This document shows, in pieces, positions 41,794 to 59,900 of a DNA stretch of 64,000 bases. The notes beneath the pieces are model-generated. The model searched no databases. It saw only the letters and a list, made by a program, of their open reading frames with translations, and was not told the DNA's origin. A program made the position numbers and the translations under genes. The stretch's first letter is position 1, and the number at the start of each line of letters is the position of its first letter. Source of the DNA: Chlorocebus sabaeus (lineage: Eukaryota; Chordata; Mammalia; Primates; Cercopithecidae); contig NC_132904.1 in NCBI RefSeq assembly GCF_047675955.1, positions 67,001-131,000 of the forward strand, read 5' to 3'.

Positions 41794-44700
41794 ATGGACC
41801 AGCCAGAGGACCCCGGCTCCAGGTGAGTGCTGGCTCCAGGGTGGTCACTGGGAATCAGCTGGTCTCAGCCCTCTGGGGCCTCCAGCAGTGACGCTGACTC
41901 CCTCGGGCTCTCCACCCTTGTCGCATCCTTCCCCACCCTCGCCCCCAGGCTCAGGAGTCTAAGGACTGCCTCCCCACAGAGGGCATTTGTGGAGTCTGTT
42001 CCCCACCAGAGGCTCAGACTCAGGCCCTGGTGGAAGGTCCCCAAGCTGGGCCTCACCAAAAGGCAGCCAGGTGGGGACCCCAGGAATACAGCCTGGGCCT
42101 GGCAGTGTCTGCTGCCATAGAGGCCAGTTCTGCTTCGGCTGGGGAAGAGAGGGAAAAGAAGGAAAGGGAGGAAAGGGAGTTCAGGGTCTCTTGGAAATAC
42201 CTCCCTCAGGGCGGGTGACCTGGCCTGGGGTATGGAAGAACAGAAGCAGAAAGGGAGGTGCAGGGGAGGAAGGTGCACCCCAGAGCTCAGGTCGGCGGTG
42301 GCCAGTGCCCACTTCACCCTCAGAGGGCGAAGAACACCAAGATGCCCCGACCCGGGTCCGGGGAGGGAGGAGGGCAAAGGCTAGGGTCACCCCCCCGTTG
42401 CCCCCTTCCCCCACCCCATGGATCCAGCTTGGCCCGGGGCTCCCTGAGGCCCTACCCGCGGTGGGTTCTCAAACGCCAGAGTCGGGGGTGGGCGGGGGTC
42501 ACCCGAGGGCCGCTCCCAGATGACCCACGCCCGCCCGTCTCCAGCACCGGGCTGCGCCTCGCGGTGGCCCGCGAGCTGCTCCTGGCTGCGCTGGAGGAAC
42601 TGAGCCAAGAGCAGCTGAAGCGCTTCCGCCACAAGCTGCGCGACGTGGGCCCGGACCGACGCAGCATCCCGTGGGGGCGGCTGGAACGCGCGGACGCCGT
42701 GGACCTCGCGGAGCAGCTGGCCCAGTTCTACGGCCCGGAGCCGGCGCTGGAGGTGGCCCGCAAGACCCTCAAGAGGGCGGACGCGCGCGACGTGGCGGCG
42801 CAGCTCAAGGAGCAGCGACTGCGGCGTGAGTTCCGGGCGGGAGGTCCCTCCTGTCTGGACAGAGGCTGGGCCGCCTTCCTCCCGGCTTCCCCGAGAAGCC
42901 CCGGCGCGGCCCCCGACCCCCGCGCGTTTTATCCACAAATTCGCGGGCCCCAGGGGTAGGATCCTGCGTGCTCCTCAGGGTGACTCGGACCCCAGTGGCG
43001 CCTTCCCCCGGTTCCCCGCCCTCGGGGAACCTCACCCCAGTTTCCCTTCCAGGGCTCGGGCTCGGCTCCACGGCGCTGCTCTCCGTGTCCGGTGGGTCTC
43101 TCTTGCGGGGGGGCACGCGTGTCCCAACCCCACTTGGAGGGTCTGGGGGAGGACCGGGGTGGGAGGGCCGCCAGGGGCGTGGGCCGTGGTCCAGTAGAGG
43201 AAACTGAGGCCTGAGCAGAGCCGGGGAGGGCGTGGGCTCCCTGAGGGCGCAGCCTGCCCCACCGCCGACCCCTGTCCCCGCGCTGTCTCCCGCTGCGCCC
43301 AGAATACAAGAAGAAGTACCGGGAGCACGTGCTGCAGCTGCACGCCCGGGTGAAGGAGAGGAACGCCCGCTCCGTGAAGATCACCAAGCGCTTCACCAAG
43401 CTGCTCATCGCGCCCGAGAGCGCCGCCCCGGAGGAGGAGGCGCTGGGGCCTGCGGAGGAGCCCGAGCCGGGGCGCGCGCGGCGCTCGGACACGCACACTT
43501 TCAACCGCCTCTTCCGCGGCGACGAGGACGGCCGGCGGCCGCTGACCGTGGTGCTGCAGGGCCCGGCGGGCATCGGCAAGACCATGGCGGCCAAAAAGAT
43601 CCTGTACGACTGGGCGGCGGGCAAGCTGTACCAGGGCCAGGTGGACTTCGCCTTCTTCATGCCCTGCGGCGAGCTGCTGGAGCGGCCGGGCACGCGCAGC
43701 CTGGCTGACCTGATCCTGGACCAGTGCCCCGACCGCGGCGCGCCGGTGCAGCAGATGCTGGCCCAGCCGCAGCGGCTGCTCTTCATCCTGGACGGCGCGG
43801 ACGAGCTGCCGGCGCTGGAGGGCCCCGAGGCCGCGCCCTGCACAGACCCCTTCGAGGCGGCGAGTGGCGCGCGGGTGCTGGGCGGGCTGCTGAGTAAGGC
43901 GCTGCTGCCCACCGCCCTCCTGCTCGTGACCACGCGCGCCGCGGCCCCCGGGAGGCTGCAGGGCCGCCTGTGCTCCCCGCAGTGCGCCGAGGTGCGCGGC
44001 TTCTCTGACAAGGACAAGAAGAAGTATTTCTACAAGTTCTTCCAGGACGAGAGGAGGGCCGAGCGCGCCTACCGCTTCGTGAAGGAGAACGAAACGCTGT
44101 TCGCGCTGTGCTTCGTGCCCTTCGTGTGCTGGATCGTGTGCACCGTGCTGCGCCAGCAGCTGGAGCTCGGCCGGGACCTGTCGCGCACGTCCAAGACCAC
44201 CACGTCCGTGTACCTGCTTTTCATCGCCAGCGTGCTGAGCTCGGCTCCGGTAGCCGACGGGCCCCGGGTGCAGGGCGACCTGCGCAATCTGTGCCGCCTG
44301 GCCCGCGAGGGCGTCCTCGGACGCAGGGCGCAGTTTGCCGAGAAGCAACTGGAGCAGCTGGAGCTTCGTGGCTCCAAAGTCCAGACGCTGTTTCTCAGCA
44401 AAAAGGAGCTGCCTGGCGTGCTGGAGACGGAGGTCACCTACCAGTTCATCGACCAGAGCTTCCAGGAGTTCCTCGCGGCACTGTCCTACCTGCTGGAGGA
44501 CGAGGGGGTGCCCAGGGCCGCGGCTGGCGGCGTTGGGACACTCCTGCGTGGGGACGCCCAGCCGCATAGCCACTTGGTGCTCACCACGCGCTTCCTCTTC
44601 GGACTGCTGAGCGCGGAGCGGATGCGCGACATCGAGCGCCACTTCGGCTGCGTGGTCTCAGAGCGTGTGAAGCAGGAGGCCCTGCGGTGGGTGCAGGGAC

Positions 44701-47700
44701 AGGGGCAGGGCTGCCCCGGAGTGGCACCAGAGGCGACCGAGGGGACCAAAGGGCTCGAGGACCCGGAAGAGCCAGAGGAGGAGGAGGAGGGAGAGGAGCC
44801 CAACTACCCCCTGGAGTTGCTGTACTGCCTGTACGAGACGCAGGAGGACGCGTTTGTGCGCCAAGCCCTGTGCCGGCTCCCGGAGCTGGCGCTGCAGGGA
44901 GTGCGCTTCTGCCGCATGGACGTGGCTGTTCTGAGCTACTGCGTGAGGTGCTGCCCTGCTGGACAGGCACTGCGGCTGATCAGCTGCAGACTGGTTGCTG
45001 CGCAGGAGAAGAAGAAGAAGAGCCTGGGGAAGCGGCTGCAGGCCAGCCTGGGTGGCAGCAGGTGCGTCTCCAGGGCAGAGATGCTCTCTTGTGTGTGAGG
45101 CGTGTGTGCGGGTGCAAACCTGTGCACCTCCGTGTCCATCTGGCATGGGGAGCACGTCCAGACCAGACCTTGGCTCCCCAAAAGGGGAGACTTTGACCAC
45201 CCCCTTGCAAGGCAACCACTGAGTTCCTATCTTCTTCCCCAGGGTGCCCTCACCATGCCCACCCTCAGCCACCCACAACCTATGAAAACTTCCTAGTATG
45301 TCCCTACAGCGCTGGCCCAGCCCTTCTTCCCATTTTATGTCCTGACAATAAGTTCTGGAACACACGATGCCCTCTGTCCTGAGCCTCTGCACTTGCCCTT
45401 CCCTCCACCTAGAATATTCTCAGTTTGCTGCCTGTCCTACAAGTCTGCCCTGGCTCCCCCCGCTGGCTCCAGAAGTGCCCTTTTGACCATCCTGCTATGA
45501 CATCTGCCCCACACCTCCACCAGACCCTCAGCTCCTCCCGGGCAAGGCTTTTGCCAGAGTTCCCTTGAATTTAGCTCCAGTTCAGCCCCTGCCCAGGTGC
45601 TTGGCATCTGTTGAGAGGATGAATGTCACGATGTTGGCAGGGACTGGGCCTGGGGACCCAAAGACCCATGTGGGGGATGTGGGTGACACTCAGACACCCC
45701 AGGGGGATGGTGCCTGGACCACAGATGAGTGGTTTTGCTCTGGGTGTGGTGGGGGGAGTGTGAAGGGAGTGGCTCAGCATGGAGGTGAGGAGGAGGGGCA
45801 GCTCTGAGACCCCAGGACCAGAGATAGGCAGGAGTCCTTTCTGCGAGGCACTGTGAGGGGCAGGGTGGGCTTCACCTTCCTCTCTCTCCCAGCAGTTCTC
45901 GAGGCACCACAAAACAACTGCCAGCCTCCCTTCTTCATCCACTCTTTCAGACAATGACTGACCCGCTGTGTCGTCTGACCAGCCTCACGTGAGTGGCCAC
46001 ACCCCCAGCCCTTCCTGTGGAGCAGACTGAGAGCAGGATGCGCTGGGAGAGACGGAAGTGTGGCCTAGGAAAGAAGGCTGAGGGGTCAGGCCAGAGCCTG
46101 AGGCCTGTGGGTGCTGGGACTGGCAGGCTCTCCTCACACAGAGCGCAGGGAGGAGGGGGTGGGGCTCTGGAGCTTCATTACCAGGTTAGGTACTGGTAGG
46201 AAAAGGTTCGTCCTGGTGTGAGTGGAAAGCAGCGAAGCGTACTGAGGGAGGGATTAGAGAAGACAAGAGTGTACTTTCCTTCTGAAGGAAGGAAACTGCC
46301 GTTGGAAACTGCTGGGTTCTTAGAAGCAGTGGAGGAAGGCGTTCAAGCCCAGGCTCCGAAGTCAGGCTGACTGCAAATCCCAGCCTGCTTCTGTGTGCCC
46401 AGTGGCAAGTCCGTCTGTCCAAGCTTCCATTTCCCGCCCTGTGAAATGGAGCCGGTAGATCTAGAGAGTTGGGGTGAGATTTAATATGGCCACACATGTA
46501 CAGTTCTTACATGGCAATAACTTTCCAGTCACTCTTAGCTACCACCAAGTGAGCAGAAAGGAAGAGAAAATCTAGGAACTAGTACTGATGATGAAACGGG
46601 TACATCTTCCATGGATGGCGACTCAGCAGATTAGCTTGGTACGGGGGTGGGGGTGTGGCAATCTGGACATAAGCATAAGAGCCAAAAAGGTGATCGCATT
46701 TGGCCCAGCAATCCTGCTGGTAAACTAAGATGTTCAGCACACCATTATTTATAATGGCAAAAAAAAAAAAAAGAAAAGAAAAGGAGAAACACCACAACTC
46801 CCCAACCATCAGGACTGGCTGATGAAATAAACTGAGTCGGCCACCTCAGCTTGGTGGACAATTGTGCGGCAAACATGTTGAAACACGTCTCAGCTCACCA
46901 AAGAGCTCGTTGAGAGTGTTGTAGGGAGAAATGGACACAGCTCCCGGGGGTGCGTGGTGACAAAGGGCACGGCAGGCTCTGTGGGGTCCAGGGAGGGATG
47001 TGGTGCCAACACATCTCTCAGCTGAACCTTGGGCCACTGGGGAGCAGGCAGTTTGTCCAGTTGGAGGTGGTGTGGTGGCTGAGGCGCCCACAGGTAAATC
47101 TACGTGCTTGACCACAGGCTGTCCCACTGCAAAGTCCCTGATGCAGTCTGCCGAGACCTCTCTGAGGCCCTGAGGGCAGCTCCGGCACTGACAGAGCTGG
47201 GCCTCCTCCACAACAGGCTCAGTGAGGCAGGACTGCGTATGCTGAGTGAGGGCCTAGCCTGGCCCCAATGCAGGGTGCAGACGGTCAGGTGAGGCCTGGC
47301 TTGGGAGGGACCATGGGATGACCCCACCACCACCCCAGCAGCTCCTGAGGTCTGCCCTCCCACAGGGTACAGCTGCCCAGCTCCCAGCAAGGGCTCCAGT
47401 ACCTGGTGGGTATGCTTCGGCAGAGCCCCGCCCTGACCACCCTGGATCTCAGCGGCTGCCAACTGCCTGCCCCCATGGTGACCTACCTGTGTGCAGTCCT
47501 ACAGCACCAGGGATGTGGCCTGCAGACCCTCAGGTGGAGGCAGGGGTGGGAAGGGTGCTGGGGACACAACCCGTCAACCCAGGTGGGGGTGGGTGCTTGG
47601 GGGCTTCCCCTGAACCCTGAAGAGGAGCCTCTCCCAGGGACCTCCCACGTGACAGAGCTCAAACACCGACCTGGGAGCCCATCCCTGACAGGCCTGCCCT

Positions 47701-48159
47701 CTGAAGCCCTGGCCACAGCTCCGGGCCTTGACCACTTTGCCTGACCAAATGTTCATCTGTTGTCTGGTGCCCATGGCCGCACCCTGGGCCAGTGGCCCCG
47801 ATACCCCTTTGCCACCCCCAAGGCCTGGCCTCTGCCCCTCCCCTAGCCTCTGACAAACCTCTCAACTGACACCGCCTGTCCGTGAGTGTCTGTGGCACAG
47901 CTAAGCCAACAGCCCCGTCACTGGCCGAAGCTCGGCTGCTCCCACAGCCCTGCCCGCAAGCCCTGGCTGCTTTCCCCCACCGCTGACCCTGCTTCTGCTC
48001 TGTGTGTGTGGCTGCAGGCTGACCTCTGTGGAGCTGAGTGAGCCGTCACTACAGGAGCTTCAGGCTGTGAAGAGAGCAAAGCCGGATCTGGTCATCGCAC
48101 ACCCAGTGCTGGACGGCCGCCCAGAATCGGCCACCAAGGAACTCGTCTCAACCTTCTGA
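41794..48159 (+). CDS. NLRP6: NLRP6 (NOD-like receptor, pyrin domain containing 6)
   Basis: Cytosolic innate sensor, known mainly from intestinal epithelium, that assembles with ASC and caspase-1 and affects mucus secretion and antiviral/antibacterial defence. Coding exons: 41794-41822, 42545-42825, 43053-43091, 43303-45061, 45893-45988, 47118-47288, 47366-47533 and 48018-48159. All junctions are GT-AG and in frame: 894 aa (human 892 as I recall). Residues about 10-103 form the PYD (LAVARELLLAALEELSQEQL), then a NACHT with Walker A GPAGIGKT (residues 203-210) and Walker B LLFILDGADEL (about 275-285), a Glu-rich linker (EEPEEEEEGEEP), and C-terminal leucine-rich repeats. The start MDQPEDPGS matches the human start MDQPE. 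No lesion seen. Confidence 0.97.
43303..45061 (+). CDS. NLRP6: NLRP6 large NACHT exon
   Basis: This 1,759-nt exon encodes residues 117-702: the NACHT ATPase, winged-helix and NACHT-associated regions and the acidic linker. NLR genes characteristically keep the NACHT in one long exon. It is very GC-rich, which also leaves the opposite strand open over more than 500 codons; that antisense frame is a shadow. Confidence 0.96.
46320..46485 (+). mobile_element. MIR SINE fragment in an NLRP6 intron
   Basis: 'gactgcaaatcccagcctgc', 'cagtggcaagtccgtctgtc' and 'ttccatttcccgccctgtga' match the MIR core order. Confidence 0.6.
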
Positions 48160-49183
48160 GGCACTGGTGGCCAGAGCAGGGTGGAAGACCCTAGTCAAAG
48201 TCCCTATGGAGAGAACGGCCCACTCCAAGGGCGGGAGGACATTGCTCTCAGCCTCTGGGAAACTTCTGAGCCGAGAGGCCCGGGACAGGCATGTGGGAGG
48301 CCCAGACATGGCATCCTGCCCCGTCCAGGACAGGTCCAGGATCTGCCCCTCTCTCCATACTCTGGGGGACCCCTTCTCCCCCGGCCTCACCACTACTGCA
48401 CCCACCTTCCTCTCCTGGGCCCCTCCAGCCATTCCCCTTGAAGACACCCCCCAACCAACCCAAGCCACAATAATGATGGTGAGAGCTCCTACCTGGGGCA
48501 CAATGACCCTTCTCTGCCCAACTCCCATCTGCAGTGTGGCCCAGCAGCCCCCAGGACTGTGCCCCTGTAGACCGAAGGTAGGCAGGTCACCGTCCCTCCC
48601 TGTTAGGAATGAGACCATCCCTGAGGCTGTGGCCCAGGCCCAGAGGTGTCCAGGGTCTGAGACCTTTGGGAAGGGAGACTAGGGCAGGGTAGAGACAGAG
48701 CAGAACCCCCGTGCTGGGTGGGAGGCATGACCACGTGGCGGATGAGCAGCCCCCATGCACTGATGATAAATTCTCCTGTGCGCTCATTTCTGTTGGCTTC
48801 TATGACACCTGGCCAGCATGGTGCAATCCAGGTCAGTGCTCACAGTCTTTCCAGCATCCCACTTTGACAGGGCAGGATAGTGGCCCCCAGTTCCTCAATG
48901 AGGAAAGTGAGTCTCGGGGGCAGGCTGACTGCAGAAAGCGCTGCGACAAGGGCCTTGATGGACAGGACCAGCAGCGGACAGTCCTTGAATCCTGGAGTCT
49001 TCTCTGCTCAACCCTACTGGGCTGCTGAGACTCCAGTCTGAGTGGGGAGGTGGGGGAGACTCTAGATTCAGCCCCATCGCTTCCGAGGGGAAATCTCCTG
49101 CTATAACACAAAAAAACCCTGTCCTCCTAGACTTGGCATTCTAGGTAGGAAAACAACATCTACATGATACATAGTATAATACT

Positions 49184-49272
49184 ACATATATATATATATA
49201 TACACACTACATACACAACACACATGTATGTGATACACAGCGCAATAGCACAAATACGTATATTATACGTAT
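49184..49272 (+). repeat. (TA)n/(CA)n microsatellite
   Basis: 'tatatatatatatatacaca' followed by imperfect TACA/CACA/TGTA and 'cgtatacgtg' repeats. Confidence 0.85.
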
Positions 49273-49274
49273 AC

Positions 49275-49490
49275 GTGTGCCAGGTGTGGTGGCACGTGCC
49301 TGTCGTCCCGGATACTCAGGAGGCTGAGGCAGGAGTTCGAGGCTTGAGCCTAGAGTTCGAGGATGCAGTGAGCTATTAGGTTGGTTGGAAAGTAAGCAAA
49401 AACCGCAATCACTTCTGCAACAACCTAATATGATTTTGCCGCTGTACTCCGGTGTGGGTCACAGAAAGAGACCCCATCTCTAACAAGTAA
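49275..49490 (+). mobile_element. Alu-type monomer interrupted by MADE1
   Basis: From 'gccaggtgtggtggcacgtg' to 'gagaccccatctctaacaag', a short Alu-like unit split at 49,375 by a mariner-type element. Confidence 0.75.
49376..49428 (+). mobile_element. MADE1 (mariner-derived MITE), internally deleted
   Basis: Terminal inverted repeats TTAGGTTGGTTG and CAACAACCTAA with the MADE1 core 'gcaaaaaccgcaatcacttc', flanked by TA duplications (49,374-49,375 and 49,429-49,430). It is 53 bp against about 80 bp for the consensus; most of the left arm is lost. Confidence 0.9.
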
Positions 49491-50619
49491 ATAAATGTGT
49501 GTCTGATACATAAATACACACCACAATCAATAGGCCTATGATGCCTAAACAAGTAACAGTGTAATAAAGATGCACAGGTGGGGCTGACAAATGCTGCGGA
49601 GGAAAGTAAGGCAAAGCCTGGGACTGGTGGGAATGCAGCCAGGGTTTCCTGTTGCATGAAAGGGGGGTCTGAGGAAGTCTCATTGAGGACTGGCCATTTG
49701 AAACCCCAAAGGAGTGAGGGGCAAGCCCCAAAGAGGTCTTGAGAAAAAGTGCTTCAGACAATGATGCTGCCAGAGCAAGTCAGGCAGGGGAGTGTGCCTG
49801 GAAAGTTCTAGAAGCAGCAAGGAAGCCAGGTAGCCGCAGTGGAGTAGGGAAAGGCGGCCTCGGGGAGATGAGGTCAGGGAACCAAGGCAGGTGCAGGAGA
49901 GGGTTTGCGGGTGGAGCTTGTATGAGGAGCGCTTTTGGGCCATCCTCAGTGAGTTGGGTGCCATGACTGCCTTCTGGGCAGAGTGCAGGGTCTGCCTTAA
50001 ATGTTGGGGGTGGAGGTGGTCTGTTCACAACAAAGCAGAAGTTGGGAGCGACTGAGCCACTCCAGGAGGAGGTGTGGGCGGATGGAGGGGGAGCCACAGG
50101 ACCTGCCCATGGGTTGAATGGAGTGTGGGTGACAGACGGGCAGAGGTAAACCAGGGTTCTTGGCCTGGGCAGCAGAACGGGTGCAGTTATCCTCACCTGT
50201 GCTGGGGAGGCTGTGGGAGCAGCAGGCTTCCGAGCACGTGCTGGACTCCGGCGTCTCTGGCTGCACCCAGTGGTCAGGACGGGGACATGAGGGCCGGGTC
50301 AGGGAGCGTGAGATACAAGGACAAGCGGGCCCAGGGCTGAGCCCAGCAGTGTCCAGGTGGGCGGTGGCGTTGAGATGGGAATTGGGAACTGCACGGGTGG
50401 TTGCAGGAGGATGGAAAAACCCAAACAACAGCTAGAACAGGACGGAGGCAAAGGAACCGCAGGATAACAGAAAACCCCAAATGAGGGCGAGAAAATGGCC
50501 AAAACCCCGTGCGAGGGACACGTCCATGACCCTCCCGGCAAAAACCCAAAGGAGGGAGAAAGGAGGCAGTCACGGCGGGGGCCGGGGTGTCCCTGAAATC
50601 CCCTTCTTTTCCAGAATCC

Positions 50620-51210
50620 CTAAAGATTATTCCGCCCCCAAGGAGGAGACCCAAGCTCCGCGGAGCGCGGCGGGTCTGCGCCTTCGCTTCGCCTCCTGCC
50701 TCTCGCTTCCTCCGACCCCACCCTGAGTTCTTTCTCCGGACGGTGTCGAGAACCCGGGCGCCGGCTGGGGCTGGGGTCTCACTGGCATCGGAGCCCCCCG
50801 AGCCCCCGGCAGCAGCGCGGCGAACATCCGGGTGGAGGCGGCCGGGAGGGCGCAGGGGGAGGGAGAAGGCGCGGGAGGGAAGCCCCGGCCCGCGGGCCCC
50901 ACCCACAGCCCCCCGGACACAGCTCCGGGTCCCGGCTCGAGCTCCGCGCACTCAGGGCGCTGCGTGCGGGAAGGCCCCGGACGCGACCCAGGGGAGCCGG
51001 GGCTGCAGCCGCGAGTCCACGTCCCGCCCCCGCGCCCAGCGACCGCCCCCGCCGCCCAGCGACCGCCCGGGCCCTCGGGGGCGGGGACCGCGGGCCTTCC
51101 TGGTGGCGCGGCAGCCGGGCGGCTCCTCCTTCCCCCGGCCCTGGCGTGGAGCAGAGGGACACAGGTTTCCACGCTGGCGCCCGGCGACGGGTGGGGCTGC
51201 GGTGAGTCCC
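50620..51210 (+). promoter_or_regulatory. PGGHG: CpG-rich region, probable PGGHG promoter and 5' non-coding exon
   Basis: Dense CpG over about 600 bp upstream of PGGHG, ending with a donor-like 'ctgcggtgagtcc' near 51,202. A matching acceptor 'ttcctcctag' lies before 51,670, so a non-coding first exon is plausible. Long open frames here reflect base composition. The exact transcription start cannot be read. Confidence 0.6.
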
Positions 51211-51791
51211 AGAGGCCCCCGCCCCGCAGCTCCAGGCTTCCTCCCCGCTGCCCCCCGCCCGCCGCCCTCCCAGCCTCCAGTCCCCCTCCAGCGACTCCAG
51301 CCGCCCCATCCTCCCTCCCGACCCCCGCCTGCCCCAGTCGCCCACATCCCCGAGACCCCCACGCGCCCAGTGCCCCATCCCCCCAGGGCCCCTGGCAGCC
51401 CCAGACTCCCTCCCCCATCCCGCCCAGCGCTCCCCCGTCACCGCACACACCCCGCCCTCGTCCCCACTTCCACTTCCCACCGACAGACGCGGGTCCCGAC
51501 CTCAGAGGGTGGGGGCAAGACCGGGGCTGTGGGGGCGGTCTTTGGGAAAGCGGGGTTAGGACTGGAATCCTGAGGTGCCGGGTGGGAGAGACAAACTTAG
51601 GGACTCAACTGGGCTCCCGGAGATCAGCCTCAGGGGTCTGAGCTCCGTTCCTGGGTGTTTCCTCCTAGGAGGGGCCTCAGGAAAATCGGGGCTGCCCAGC
51701 TGGTTCTGCAACTCCCCCCAGTTCTGAGGGAGGCTTCAGGGGGTTACAGACGGTCTCAAGAGGGAGGCTCAGCCAGTCCCGGGGCCCCTGA

Positions 51792-56655
<4,864 letters not shown>

Positions 56656-57469
56656 AGATGTTGGGTACCTGCTCCAGAGCTGCAGGGCCCCCTCTGGGTC
56701 ACCCTAGGTCCCTCCAGCCCCACTGAGTAACTCACCGTGGACCCTGCCCCTGAACAATCAGGAACGTCGGCTTCAGAGATGCCTCTTCCTTCCCTCTGGC
56801 CACTCCTGCACCCACTCCTCCTGGGCACCCTCCTAGCCTGCCACCCCCTCACCTGCAGCCAGGCTCTCAGGGAAGGTCCACGCTGCTTGGCCTGAGTTCA
56901 ACGCTTTCTGCCTGTGGCCTGGACTCCTGTGGACCCCCGTGGGCAGGTAGCTTCCCCGTGGCATCCCCACACCGCCTCTGCCTGCCCCTGTGGACTGATG
57001 CTGTCACGCACTGTCCATGGCACCGCCCCGAGCTCCTGAAGCCAGGGTCTGAGCCGACATCACCTCTGGCCTCTCATCCCCTACTCTCCTGAGAGCCGTG
57101 GTCACAGCGGCCAGCCGCTCTGCTGAGAAGGCAGAGAGGCAGATGCAGGCCTCAGCGGGGAGAGCAGGGATAAGGGCACGAAGGAAGGGGACTCGGCCCC
57201 CTTCAGAATTCCTCCAGACTCTCAGGTGCAGCTTTGCCAGAAAGGAACTTTTCACGCCATGCGGCTGTGGGATTTAGTCTCAGTCCCAGGCTCCTCTTGA
57301 CTCTGGGCAGCCGTAATCAGGTTGGGCGGCCTCTGCCACAGGGTGGGGTGGGATGACTCTCTTTCCTCAACCACGCAGCTTGTGAGGACGGGTGGGGGAG
57401 TGGGAAGTGGGAAGTCACCAGAGAACAGGAGAGGGATTTGAGAGCGAGACTCCAGCGCTTTCCACAGAC

Positions 57470-57640
57470 CAGCCAGAGGGGCTGGAGCCAGACGTGCATG
57501 GGTTCAAGGCCCTGGCCCTGCCCAGTCTCTGTCTCGGGGCCTCAGCCCCAGTTTCCCAAGAACAAGATGTGACGGCGTCTGCCGCTGAAACCCTGATGAG
57601 GACCAGGCCCGCTGCTCTGCGGTCAGCCTGAGGAATTAAA
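57470..57640 (+). mobile_element. MIR fragment carrying an ATTAAA poly(A)-like signal
   Basis: 'gcatgggttcaaggccctgg' to 'cctgaggaattaaa' follows the MIR order. ATTAAA at 57,635-57,640, about 980 nt after the PGGHG stop, could end the PGGHG 3' UTR; no better signal was seen nearby. Confidence 0.45.
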
Positions 57641-57699
57641 GCTTTGGTGCTGGGAAGAGCATTATTCCTCTGAGGAATTGTGCTTTCTTCCTTCTGAAG

Positions 57700-59310
57700 T
57701 AAGGGCCGTGCCCTGGGTCCCATTTCTCCTTCCACTTGAGTCGGGAAGTGCAGCAACTTTGAGGCTCACGCTGAGAAACGTGGGTCCCCTCGCGTCTGCA
57801 CCTCCCTCCTGCACTGGTGCTGCCGCCGCACCCTGTCCTCAGAGGACGAGACTCAGGGAGGGAGGGAAGGAGGCAAGGACGCCTGTGGAAACCTCTTTCA
57901 GGCAGCTCTGGGGTCTGGGGATCAGGATGCCTGGGTCTCCCAAGGCCTGTCTCTGCCACTCTCAGCGGCTGCCAGAAGCAGCGTGTGGGGGATGCGTGTC
58001 TCCAGCGCAGCGCACCCGCGGCCGAGACCAGCACGCAGAGGCTGGCCAGGAGTCCTCTCGGCCACCCTGACAGGAGCCGCGTAGAGTGCAGATGGCTGAG
58101 ACCTGTGGACACTGCGTGTCTTACAGCAGCTTGCTTGCTGGGGCTCACGGCCACAGTGGAGAGGGGCTGCGGGTCAGGGTGCAGCCCAGCGTGCGGTCCA
58201 GTGCCGGGCGCGAGCCTTGGGGAATGCAGCCTGACGCCTCCATGTGGCTCCCCCGTCCCCTATAGGCTCCCTCAGCTGCAGAGCTGGGTCCCATCCAACG
58301 CTGCCGCTGGGCAGCGAGAGGCAGAGGCAGGTTCCCTGAGGGAAGCATGGGCCCCTTCTCCCACCAGGGTTGTCCCAGCAGGAGCTCATCTTTGCAGTCC
58401 CAGAGCCAGGGTGATGTGGGCACAGGTGTCAGGTCAGGGTGGTCGGTAGCCCTGTGCCCGCAGGAGAGATGTGGCCTGAAACCTGCTGCATGTGCATGCC
58501 ACATACATGTGTGGTCACCTCTGCACATCCTGAGGTGACCTTTCTGGGGGGTTGTGGTGGCCAGTGCATGTGTGCCGACCTGGCTGATCAGGGTTCATCC
58601 GCCTGCCCAGGAGCCTGAGCCTGAGGCAGGGAGGTGCTGGTGACTGTTCCCCCAAGGTGGCTCACCCACAGCACTGGGCATGGGCCAGGTCGTCCCTGCC
58701 CCTCAGTAAGCCTGGGGACTGGCAGACCGTCTCATCCCTGGGGACATGTATCCAGCCACACATGGGCTGACCCCCTTCTAGCCTCAGCATCCAACACAGT
58801 TTGGTCCCTTCTCAGGCCATCCTGGGGCTCGGGGCGGGCACACTGTCTCTATCCCAAGGCAAGCACAGGTGGGCACACTGCCCTTGTCCTTGGTCCGCTG
58901 TGGGACTGGCCCAGGCTGGCTGGGCCTGCACTGAGTCCCGGCCACACCTGCTGTCGGCTGCAGGCATATCACAGATAGGGAGCGCTGCCCAGGGCTCCAA
59001 GTAGACCAACTAGATAGTTTCCCACCCACAGCCCAGGAAGATCCAGCAGGCAAGGGTGAGGGAAGGGCCCCGGGGTCGGGTGCTCAGAATCCCAGGCCAC
59101 TCTGCGGTTAAGCACCACCTCCCGGCAATGGCTGGCCTCAACGAGGCCCCAGGGCCTCCCTGCAGCCCACGGTGTGCATGTCCCTGGAGCTCTCCCATCA
59201 CCAGGCTGTGGTGGGGGTGTGTGGGGAGGCAGCGGTGCACAATGCAGGTAAAATCATACGAGAACATGCACCCCATGGTGCACACACCCATACACCAAGG
59301 ACTCGATGCA
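57700..59310. other. PGGHG-IFITM5 intergenic, nothing recognised
   Basis: GC-rich unique-looking sequence with scattered short open frames on both strands and no recognised gene or repeat. Confidence 0.5.
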
Positions 59311-59328
59311 GGTGAAATAATGTGAGAG

Positions 59329-59900
<572 letters not shown>

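Larger units (their letters stand above)
48160..50600. other. NLRP6-PGGHG intergenic region
   Basis: The NLRP6 3' UTR begins here, but no AATAAA is evident in the next ~900 nt, so its end is not placed. The region also holds a TA/CA microsatellite and an Alu-type monomer with a MADE1 insert. Nothing else recognised. Confidence 0.5.

Noticed and set aside
43032..44642. A 536-codon antisense open frame across NLRP6
   Set aside because: It lies opposite the NACHT exon, whose GC-rich codons remove stops on the other strand. The sense frame matches NLRP6 throughout.
50274..51641. Frames of 225-328 codons in the CpG-rich region
   Set aside because: High GC content removes stops on both strands; the translations are low-complexity Pro/Arg/Gly without domains.
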